Shown one piece after another: positions 1 to 11,300 of a stretch of 64,000 nucleotides of DNA. A program made the translations under genes and the position numbers. The stretch lies in assembly GCA_023079485.1 (NCBI GenBank), contig CM041115.1, positions 26,165,505 to 26,229,504 on the forward strand, written 5' to 3'. The stretch is from Archilochus colubris (taxonomy: Eukaryota; Chordata; Aves; Apodiformes; Trochilidae). Below the pieces are notes generated by a model. The model saw only the letters and a list, made by a program, of their open reading frames with translations. It was not told the DNA's origin and did no database searches. The first letter of the stretch is position 1; each line of letters starts with the position of its first letter.

Positions 1-1524
1 ACTCTACTTAATCAAGATGCTTTCCAAAGAATCATTTTACACCTAAAGGTACTTGTAGGGAGGACGGGGATTAACTGGAACAGCAATATTTCATTTCACT
101 GGGACACCTTCAGGTGACTTGGGTGACAGTTAAGTTCATCTTCCTTATGGCACGTTAGTTTCCCCTGTCTGCCCTCACTTACAGCTGCTTCACAGCCAGC
201 TACTGAAGAGGAACTGACACTACTTACCAATGGGTAAGAAGCCCTCTTTCCATCACTCTGAAGCTCTTTTGGGTATGTCAGACTACTCAAGTCAGGGACA
301 GGCTCAATACAGTACTGCCACAGGGAGAGATGCTTAGGTACTTCATGAGCCTAATTTTAATGAAAATATTTAGGCCCTAAAATAGCTATAATTCTTTCAT
401 TTTTAGAAAGGCTTAAGACAAAATAAATGGGCAATTCATGGCAGTTAAGTGTTATGTCTTGGAGTCCTAAAATGTGCAATTCGATGTCGTTCATTAAAAA
501 GCACATTAACCAGGACAACTGCTGAAACTAAACACATACACTCCAAATCCACAAGCTGAGACTGAAATTCAACATTAAATATATAAATAGAAATATTAGC
601 ACATAGAATCTGCCACTGTACCTGTATGAAATCAGTGTGCAGCCTGAGGTGCTGCAGTTTGCTTGCTGCTGGAAAGTAGTTGGTTTTCAGTTAACACAGT
701 TATTGAAGAATCACAGAACTCTTTGGGTTGGAACCTTAAAGATCATCTAGTCCAACACCCCCTTCTATGGGCAGGGACACCTCCTAGATCACGTTGCTCA
801 AAGCCCCATTCAACCTGACCTTGAACACTACCAATGAAGTGGCACCCATAATTTCTCTGAACAGCCTGTTCCAGTGACTTGCCACCCTCACAGTAATGAC
901 TTTCTTCCTTTCAATCTAAATTTACCCTCTTTCAGTTTAAAATTATTGTCCTTTGTCCTGTGTATACTCCACTCAGAAATAAACTTTGTAAAGAAGATTA
1001 CTCATGCTCTCTGATCGTCAAACTAGCCTGATAAGTCATTATGATGTCACACAATGATTCACACTTCTGATGACTCATAAAGCCAGGATAATTATCTAGC
1101 TGGTCTTCTGCTAGTCTGATCAGTGAGTGAGAACTACATGAGACTGAGAGCTCTTGTTTTATGAATGAAAAAAGAAATGTGGAGAAACAAAAACGTCAGT
1201 GCTACAGATCAGGTAATACCCTGACTAATCTGCATGTTTAATTTGAGACATAGGTTTCCTCCAAACTGTGACCATGCTTTATGAAAAGTAAATAGCCTGA
1301 ACTTTTATTTTACTACTAGATTTCCTCTTTAAATGTTTTAGATGTTATTAGTCTTTAAAAGAAACCACCTTGTGACATAGTATAATACTTTCACCTTCCA
1401 TACAAAATAGTCCATTTGCTCTGTTGGCAGAAGAAATTAAAATTTTTACTGCATTAAGTGGCCCATGTGACTTTACAAAGGTTGTATACAAAAAAATTGA
1501 AAATATGTAGAAGTACACTCCAGC
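1..1524. other. Downstream flank of PAM
   Basis: AT-rich intergenic or distal 3' UTR sequence. Apart from the CR1 fragment at 707-970, I see no gene, exon or RNA in it. The short open frames here lack codon structure or recognisable similarity. Confidence 0.6.
707..970 (-). mobile_element. CR1 LINE fragment, 3' end
   Basis: On the plus strand it begins with a degraded copy of the CR1 3' end (GAATCACAGAACT) and runs through the typical TTGGAACCTTAAAGATCATC block. It then continues through the diverged tail of the ORF2 C-terminus region. Element orientation is minus. Old and without coding capacity. Confidence 0.85.
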
Positions 1525-2154
1525 AGCCAATGCTCTGCAAATACTTTATTACACAAATTACATTCAGCTTCTGAAAATAGTGTTCTAGCAGTGATACAAT
1601 CTAAAAATAAGACATCCCAGAAACACATCAAGTTGGGAAGAAGAAAAAAAAATTAAATACTTTTTTCATTCCTTCAATGCAATATCATGTTAGTGATTTT
1701 AAAAAAATATAAGATTTAGCAGCTTCATTTTCTTGCGGCACTGTATTTTCTCTGTACTGCAACAGGTTAAGGACATTGAGGAAAGGCACAAACAGAAACT
1801 GGCAACTCAATAGTTATGGGAAAAATATTTTGATGAAGCAGATAGTAAGACTTATTTACAAGATCCCCAGATTGAGATAAGAAAGTACTACTGCTTTAAA
1901 TCAATGCTGCAATTAGAGACTCTTTGCCTTCCTTAAGATGCTCTCATAAAAACAATGGCATTGATATGGAACTTCCATACACTCCTCCACTTAAAAACCA
2001 GAACTAAACCCAAACAAAAATAAAGGAACCAGTGTAGAGCCCCACACAGACTAGTATAGTTTACAATTAATTACACAAAATTTCAACGTGCTTAAGAGAA
2101 AAGGAATTTGACATTTTGGGTTGATTCACATAATGGAGAACTCAAAGGCTGGTT
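1525..2154 (-). other. PAM: PAM 3' UTR (approximate)
   Basis: About 630 nt from the TGA stop to just beyond the first AATAAA on the minus strand. AT-rich, no repeat recognised. The distal limit is set only by the polyadenylation signal; other AATAAA matches further downstream (for example near 1304-1309) could extend it. Confidence 0.6.
1545..1550 (-). terminator. Candidate PAM polyadenylation signal AATAAA
   Basis: AATAAA on the minus strand about 605 nt after the stop codon, followed at lower coordinates by a GU-rich stretch (around 1506-1520) that could serve as the downstream element. It is the first canonical signal I found after the stop codon. Confidence 0.55.
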
Positions 2155-2336
2155 TCAGGATGACGAAGGTGCTGGTGGGGGTGGAGGTGCTGAACACTCT
2201 TCCTCTGAATCTGAGCCATCATCTTCATCTTTTTCTTGATCACTTCCTTCAGTGCTCAGCCGGTCAAACCCTTTTCGGCTGTAGCCTTTGTGACTTGCAA
2301 AGAAGTTCCCAAGGTTAAGCCCACTACTGGCTTTCC
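2155..2336 (-). CDS. PAM: PAM exon w24, coding part (C-terminal tail and stop)
   Basis: 182 coding nt ending in TGA. Encodes [20 protein letters not shown], then [20 protein letters not shown] and an acidic, proline-rich end ([16 protein letters not shown]). The [20 protein letters not shown] block holds the phosphoserine/phosphothreonine sites and trafficking signals that in mammals recycle PAM from endosomes to secretory granules. It is nearly invariant here, so routing is probably conserved. The last residues (five Pro) are the variable part. Acceptor TTCCTTAG. Confidence 0.97.
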
Positions 2337-5300
2337 CTAAGGAAAAGAAAAGCTTGTCATAAGGTTTACTGTATGAGGGGAATAAAAATCTATTTACTCA
2401 TTCAACTATACAGTGGAGATTATTTTAAGTGTTCTTCCAGAAACTATCTTTAAAGATCAGCACACGAAAGCTATGCATAGAGATTATGAAAAATGAAGGA
2501 AATTCATTTTTGAAGTAGAAGTTTCAAGCTATTTTTTCAGTGTACATTCTTTCATTAAGGCTACTTGTGTTCCCACCATTTTGATCTTAAGTCTTGAACA
2601 CCAGAGTTTTGCCCTGATCCCTCCAAAATCCACTAAATCATTACAGTAGGAGTGATTACAGGAAAAAAACATCCAATTATTGCTTTCTTAAATGATCTTC
2701 AATCACTTAGACTTACCTCTAAGTCTGCCTAAAATTCTGCGTGAACTTGAATCAAGTTTATGTTCCCCATCAGCTGAAAAATAAGGTAGATTTCAAAAAT
2801 AAGCTAAAAAAAATCATATTCTATAATTAACTACTCATATGTATTTCCTGATACAAAGCACAGGCATTCAAAAAAGTGAACCAGCAGCTCTAAGAAACAA
2901 AACTGTCACTTATCAGCTTTTTGATTACGGTGAAATTATAAGAATAGTAAGAATTTTCCTAAGAAAATTATTATACCACAGATGTGGCCAATTCATCCAT
3001 TACAAAGATTCACATGTAAGTTATTTCTAAGAATTTAGTTCCCTCAGCTGTTCACTTACGTTACTGTTAAGAATTTACAGGAAGTACAAGAACCTTGTCA
3101 TTTATATCGTGCACACCTACATTCCAGAACACTGCAAAATGCAGCTTGACATTTGAAATGTCAAGTTTCCCTTCAGAGAATGGCTTTCTCGAGTATAGCA
3201 AACTGTGAATTTCTTCAGGAACCTTAGGAACTTTCTCCTCCTCCTCACAAATAAGATCCTTCTCCGTGGTAATTCTTTCCATCCTTCATCTGAAGAAAAA
3301 CCAGATGCCAGCACCAAACTGTCTTTTCCTATATGCTACACAGATTCCATAAATCCATGAATGCAACTGTATCATGCTCTCTGACACAGTAAACACAAGC
3401 ACTGCTTCAATCCCATTGGGTTACAAACATTATACTGCAGATCATATTCATTAACAGCAGCACTGCAGCCATCTCGAGTGTGAGCACATTTAATGCACTG
3501 AACATGTTTCAACACAGTCAGGAACTGACGTGCACACTGAAATCTTCAGATACAATATATCCGATTCAGTTGCACAGCAACATTAGACTGCTGAATTACC
3601 TACTCTGTGCCAGTATGTCCAAGCCAGTGGCAGAACCTTTATTCTATGTACATTTTCTTTTCTTGTTTAGAATACCTTAATAAAAATACTTACACCATAC
3701 ACAACAAATGTAGTGATCAAACCACTGTAGTTTACCAGTTCTTTACCTTCATGTGAATTAAGGATGAATTAACATATAGTATTGTAAGTATCAGTTAAAG
3801 CTCTCACAACAGCAGATGGCAGTGCATTATGGAAACATGGCTGACTCACAAAAGGCACAAGATGGTAAAGAACAATAATATATAATGTCATGTAAATGTT
3901 ATCTGTTTGGATTTGCTTATATCTTTATGATACCTGTGGAGTCCTTTCTTCTCAGCAGAGCATTACAATTTACGTATTCTAGACCATGATATGAATAAAT
4001 TCTAGTAATTTCTGAGATAACCTATTTATAGTTTGACACCAGTTGTAAGTTTTTAGATACATCTTCTGAAAAGATGGTGGCTTGAGGAGTAATATTAAAG
4101 GCATAGGGGGTGCAGTTCATGTCTTAGTTTGCATGCACCACCACAGTATCCATTCAGAAGGGTAGAGTGAGTCTACCTCTTCGTACTTGTCAATCTGTGT
4201 TCAGTGATGTTTTTAAATTAAATAATAAAAGGCTTCAGAGTTATTCATGGTTACCTCCAGAGACAGTTGTCTTCCTCCACTGAATATACATTAAAATTGC
4301 CATCAAAACAATAACAGGGATAATTAGAAGAGCTGTAATTAGAAGAAAAGAAACTCCAGTGCTGTTCTGATGGACTAAATGTTGTTTTTCCTGCTTCTTT
4401 AGAGGGTCTGTTGATTCTGGGTTGCTTTCCAATTGGCTTCTGGCTTCTACAGTTGATTCTGATTCTTTAAAAAGAAAAGAATTTTAATATGTAAACTATC
4501 TGCATCAAGCAACACTGAACAAGATGTTAAAGAAAAGAACAAGGTAGAACACCTAAAGTTTTGTAACAAGGGAATAGAAGACAAACACTTATGGAGACAT
4601 TTTTAACTCCTGCTGATGCTCTCCCAAACATAATGCAGAGAGTCTAAATAGTATTGCTCACGAGCAAAGGTGCCCTCCCCTTTTCTCAAAGAGGGAAAGG
4701 AGAGGTGTCAGGGAGAATTTTGTGGTTAACAACATCTATAATTTAAAATACAGGAAAATCCCCAAAAGATTTGTTTTTGCAAATAGGCGTGAGTTGTAAT
4801 ATCAAGTACATATCTCTTTTTGATAATAACAATTCCACAATACATAAAGAATTTTATCATAAACAAGAAGGAAAGCATTTAAAATTTCTTTGTAATAAAC
4901 TTGTAACAAAGGGATAAATTTTCAGATCTGCTATATTCCATGAAAGAACTTTGGCTCTTTCTGGCTCTAAATCTGGGTAGCTTTAGAAAACTGCATTCAA
5001 TCATTCCTAACTAGTTTCTTACCTCTTCACCTTTAAGGAGAAAAATAATTTTGGTAAAATACTTTATGCCATTTTATGTGTGTATAGAAGATCACATGCT
5101 ACGTGCTGGCTTTTAAAAAGTACTTCCTGGTTTTATATTTTAAATCTGATTTAGCTGCGTATCTTAGGAAGCAGCTGCATCAGAAGAACACTCAATCAAC
5201 TATTTTGATTGTGTATCAGACTTGAAATGATGTTCTATTATGCAAGAATAATAAATGCTTCAGTTTACACTTAACATTAATACAATTATATGATTGTTAT

Positions 5301-8300
5301 CACTAATACAATGATAACAATGATACAACAACATGATGTCTGTTCAAGTAGCAGTTACAGCCACAAGCAATCTTCCTCCACCATCTTGTCCACCTCTGGA
5401 CAAAATGATTCTCCAAGTGTTTTCCTGCACTTCAAAGCAATGCAAGCAATAGTAACAGTCAGTTAGAAGAAGGCTGTGAAAGTGCAGGCCACTTCTCTCA
5501 AATTATTAAGCACAGTATGACACAAACTCTGTGGAGTATCTGTTTCCTTCAAGTGGAGTTGAAATATGACAATTTCAGTCTATGTACCCTAAGTAATTTT
5601 AGAGATTGCTACTTAAAAAATGTCTCTTACACTGGTGATATTACTTCTCTCTGTAACATTGCAACTATCAGCTAGTATAGTTAAGAAAACTGAAGTACAT
5701 TAATATATACCTAGATTTCCTTTACTGTGGATGCTGCAATGTCAATACTTCCTTTCTGAGTGCTTCAGGAGGACTGATGTTGCCACAATAATAAAATAGA
5801 AGGATAATGGTTTTGATAGTAAGGATTTTATTGTTTTATAATGTCAGTATCCTTTATTGTATATTCTTGCAATTGGCAACTGGAATCTTCTGATATTTTT
5901 CTCTGCATATAGATGATTAAAGCAAACCATGCAATCTCCAATTTCAACCAACAAAAAACTGGCTACACAATAGAGCCCAAAGAATGGTGCAGAGTCCAGC
6001 TGAAAGCCTGTAACTAATGGAGTCCCCAAGGGTTCAGTGCTGGGTCCACTCCTGTTTAACTTCTTAATCAATGAGCTTGATGATGGGACAGAGTGTCTTC
6101 TCAGCAAGTTTGCTGATGACACAAAACTAAACTGGGAGGACTGGCTCATTCTTCTGAAGGCTGTGTGACCATTCAGCAAGATTTGGACAGACTGGAGAGC
6201 CAGGCCAAGAGGAACCTGAGGAGGCTGAACAAGAACAAGTGCAAAGTCCTGCACCTGGGAAAGAATAACAAAATGGACCAGTACAGGTTAGAAGGCAACC
6301 TGCTAGAGAGCTGCCCCATGGAGAAGGAACTTGGAGTCTTAGTGGACGAAAAGTTATCAATGGGGCAGCAATGTGCCCTTGTAGCCAAGAAGGCCTGGGG
6401 TGCACTAAGAAGAGTGTGTCCAGCAGACAAGGGAGCTGCTTCTCCACCTCCCTCTACTCTGCACTTGTGAGACTGTATACTTGTGAGGCTACATACTGAA
6501 AGACTATACAGAAAGATAAGCAAACTGCCATTTCAAATAACCATTTTTTGGTGGTTGAGGGTTGTGGAGCAGGGATGGGTGCTGGGGATGAGCTATCAGC
6601 GTTGTATTTCAGAGCAATTTATGCATCTAAGGGAGCTGACACAGATACCAATCTGGACTATACCAGATGGTGCTAAGGAATGAATCCACTAGTCAAATTT
6701 TTTAGTTAGTTAAATGTCATCACTAAAAATGAAATGTTTAGATTAGATGTAGAATAGCATCTAAAAGGTAACACTGTTACAATCTGCTTTCTAGTGCTTG
6801 CTATGCCAGCTCATCTTATTTATAGTCACTGATGGAATAATGATGAAAAATAAAACAATAGTGACAGTACTAAGCATTTTCCCCTCCAACTTGGCAGAAG
6901 CAGTCCTAATCTATGTGAAAATACTGGTTCCTTCATTTCCATTACAAATCAGACTAACCTTTTGTTTCCTGTACCTCAATACCAGCTTTTTTAACTGACC
7001 GATGTTCCAATTCTGTAAAACAAAATTATTCTTCAGGATAACTGACATTTCAGCAAGACACTTAGTGACATTTTCCTGCTAGTTTTTTCAAATGTTCAGT
7101 ACAATTCTACACTAAACGGTCCCACCAGCATCTGAAATTCACCAAGGAGAGGCAACATAAACCACTCACTAGCTCACAAGGCCATAGAAAAAAGAAGAGC
7201 TTGACTCATGAAAGATATTTGCTATAATTAGCTCTTACGCCACAGAGTTTTTATGGGCACATATGAAGGTTCAGGGATTCTACAAAAATAAAATTGCAAA
7301 TTATAATCAAAGTCGTGATGGATTAAAGACTGACTGAATCAGGGCTACTTAGACACTGCATTTTCATAATGCAGCAGTAGTTATAAAGAAAATTGTATGC
7401 AAGGACTTTCTTCATCTAACCTGTAAGTAATGAATAATTCTGTTATTTTTGTGTTCTCGTGTTTCTTTGAATAGAAGCATAGGCATATTCTTATTCATGT
7501 TACTATATACAGAAAAAGCCACTCCCAGTCAAAATTACAGTGTATCTGGGCCAGTCTCTTCTTATTAACAGAAGCTGATACCAGATGCCTCAAAAGAAAA
7601 TTCATGAATTATAAGCAGACAAATATGGAAAAAAACTGACTTAGTTAGAAGTTCATTTGTAACAGCAGACTGGTTGACTAACAACATGAAGCCTGAGGCT
7701 TCATCTCTCATAGATTTTTTTTATCCAATTGTCACAGTTTAACATGCCCAAACCAGGACATAAATATAATGCAACAGTGGATTATATTTTTACTTCTGTA
7801 AATAATCCTACTACACTGATGTCTGACTAATCAGGTCCCTCTCCCTGAAGTCAGGCTGCTTGTCATGGGGGTTACTAGATTAAAACTGGGAAGCTTCCAT
7901 TTCATGGAAACAAGGCTTCAAATTATACCAGATTTATTTTCTAATGATGAATACTTCCTATGAAATGAATATAGATTTTAAGTTTACTTGTGCTTTTAAT
8001 TCAGCCCCTGGGAGTTTTCTGTATGATAACATCAAAGGAAACGATGACTTCTCAGCGAAGGATACATTAAAATTATTAAAATGCTGAAGAGCAATCCTTC
8101 TGTTTAGGCATATAATGACACAACAAGAGATAGATCTATCATGACACAAATGCATTTTGATTCTGCCTGTGACAAACTCATGCACCCAGGAGTCTCCTTT
8201 GGCAAACCATGCAGCCATGCTTAGGAATAGTCTTCTAATGAAACTGAACAGTAGTACATGTCTTCTACAGGCAGACCTTGCAGTCTACTTAAATAATTGT

Positions 8301-11300
8301 CATTGAGCCACCACAATCTTTGACAGTGGTACCAAGAAAATGGGCAGTGATCTGAAGATAAAAATGTTGTGACATTAAGAACAAAAAGAACATACTTTCT
8401 GTGGATCCAAACTTCCACACAGCTCTGGCATGAACATCTCCAATAAATACTGTTTTATCTTCTGAGGCAACAACATCATGTGGCATCTGAAAGTTCTGTG
8501 AAGTTAAGCAAGATATATTACTTTTAGGTGTCTACAAATTCACAACGTTTCCTTAACCCTGGACTTGGAAAAGGAAATACTCATTCCTTAGACTGGAACA
8601 TGCAGCAGGTGCTGGTGTGAAGGCCTAACGTGCGCGAGAGGAATTTCATTTCTATTGTATGTCGGCCTTCTCTGTGCAACAGAGAGATTGTAAGATGTAT
8701 TCACACTAAACAATAGTAATACTTACATTCTTGCATTAATTTTTATTCTGTGAAATATCTATTTTAAAAAATCATGAATCTTGGGTTCAAGCCCATGTGT
8801 TTAGTTTTTGCCAGAGTTTGTACACAATACAGCTTCTGCTATACTCACAAACTATCTCTCTAGTATAACTTAAAACTGGGCTGTAGATAACAGTATATAT
8901 GTTACCCAGATACGGGAATCGTAACACTTAATCCTTACTCTAAGACAACATACAGAAACTGCTTCTAAAAAATAAACACAATTAACATATGTACAATACT
9001 GTATGAATAATATTTACCTTTCAAACTAATGTCCTGCAAGGAACCAATATAACCATACATAAATTTTCTTTCTGCTTAGGAACACAGTCTACCTTTTGAC
9101 ATACTTCTAGCATCTACACACTAAAATATTCAAGTTGTTTATTCTTCAAACTAGCTTCTAGGGACTGTCTGGCAGCAATAAAATAGACATAACCTGAATG
9201 AATGTATTATCTGTAGGAATCATGGTGAGGGTAGTATAATTTATGAATCTGTACCACACATAAAAACGGTACCCAAAATTCTACTGTCTATATTAAGGTA
9301 ATATTATAAACAATTCCTTTTGAATACACTATAAACCGTGAATTCTCTATCAGTCTTATAAAAGATGGAGATGTGGGATGTTAGTAACATTCTTACACAT
9401 GCACCAGGCACTCTGTGTGATACTCTACCTTTCTAAGTGGAATGAAAGAATCAATTATTTCTCCAGTGGAGAAGTTCATCACAAATCCTTGCACTGGTTC
9501 CACCTCTCCAGGATAAGGCATTCCATTAACTGCAAAGAGGAATCCACCTGCAACAACATCATATTTGCTTTAAGAAGCCCCACATATCAAACTGCAGTGA
9601 AGATTAACTGCAATAGTTATTGATGAAAAATGTCTGTCTGAGGGAGACAAACAGAAAGGTAACTCAACAGGAAACTAACTCATAAGAGGGAAGTTAAGTT
9701 TAAAGACAGGTAAAAGTCTGACATTTAAGATAGTACCAGTAAGAGGAAAAAGCAAGACAGTATTTTACAGATGAAAGATAAAAATAATGTGAAAGGATTA
9801 AAAAATAATCTGAATAATGCTTTGTTAAGGATGCTTAATCTGATGCTTGATCTGAAAGTTCTTTAACAGCATCAAAAGGAGAAAGTCAGATAGGTAATCT
9901 GTGTGATCACAAGAGGAAAAAGGTGTGAAAGGGGGGCTGGGGCTTGAAAAGCCTGTGGCAGAAAAACTCAGATTCTGTCAAGTTTTTTCTGTTGAGTCTC
10001 TTGGGGAGATTCTGACAGTCAATTCTTTTTCATAGTAAAGAGGTCAGAGGAGCCAGCTTACCGGAAGGTGATACACAAAAGGTGTTAAAACACAATGGAG
10101 GTTAATAATTCATCAATTTTGGCTGGCATTCACTGAAGTTCAGAAGAAACTCAAGTGTGGAATTACAAAGTAAACTATCACTGGTAACAGCCGCTCCCTC
10201 AGGAGACTACTAAACTTCTAAAATAGTGCCCATCTACAAGAAGGGCTCAAAATGGTGTTTGGGAAATATAGGTCAACAATTCTCACTTCCATCTCCAGTA
10301 AGACAGTAGAGTCTATAATGAATAAAAGGACATGGGTTAAATATGGCCTGTTGGAAACAAGCTGGTATGGCTTCTCTAAGGGGAAGTTGTGCCTCACCTC
10401 TGAATAGGGGAAGAAAAGCACATCAGGTAAAGGAGATTTTGTAGATATACTTGGATTTTCACAAAGCCTTTGAAAGAATTTTCAGAAAGCATTGAGGATT
10501 TTGAGTTGTCACAGGCTGCAAAGAAAGATCTATTAACAAAAAGGAAACAAAGAGCAGATCTTAAGGGCAGAGCTTAAAAGTTTCACAACAGCGAGTCTGA
10601 AAGGGCCATCCTGCAGGGGTAAGAGCCAAAACATCTTTCACTCAATAGCCTTTATCAGTGACCTGAAGAATGGGGTGAACAATGACATATCCCAGCCTGA
10701 GAAAGGTATTGATTTCTACAAAGTATTCAAAACCAAGCTTGATGGCATAGAGAAAGTCAGGAAACAATTTTATAAGTGTAAGTGAGCTGTCAAACAGATG
10801 GCAGGAGAGCTGCAGCAAAGATGAATGTAGAGTGATGCTTCTGTGAAAAAAATAATTCAGATCATGCCTATATGATGTTTAACTTGGAAGTGGCTGCTAC
10901 AACTTTGGAGAGACATCTCTGAGCCACCACTGAAAACTCTATGAAATCTGTGTTTACTTTGTTTACAGAGACAGCCAAAACTTCAGCACAGTGTTGGGCA
11001 TCTTTAAGATGAGAGTAAGAAAGGGAGAGGATAGTTCTGCCACTATGCAAAAACTTAGCATGACCACATCCTGAGTACTGACAACTGTTCTACTCTCTGC
11101 ATTTCAGGAACATCCCAATGAAGTTAAAGACACTAGAAAAGAAAAGCAACTGCAGTAGTGAAGGGGGTGGATCAATTAAATGGCTCGTGAGGAAAGACTA
11201 GGTGGCTTGAGTTCTTTGGTTTGGAGAGGAGAAACCAAAGAGGCAGAAGATACGGGGAGTGTGGAACTTCAGAAATACTGGGACCAAGAAGAAGCACTCA

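Noticed and set aside
96..290. 64-codon minus-strand frame downstream of PAM.
   Set aside because: Serine-rich, low-complexity translation with no domain or gene context.
3067..3317. Two overlapping minus-strand open frames in intron w22/w23.
   Set aside because: No similarity recognised, and the polypeptide between w22 and w23 is already continuous without them.
4981..5045. Possible 8-nt microexon (TTAAAG|GTGAAGAG|gtaag) on the minus strand.
   Set aside because: Not needed for the PAM frame, would shift phase, and such matches are expected by chance.
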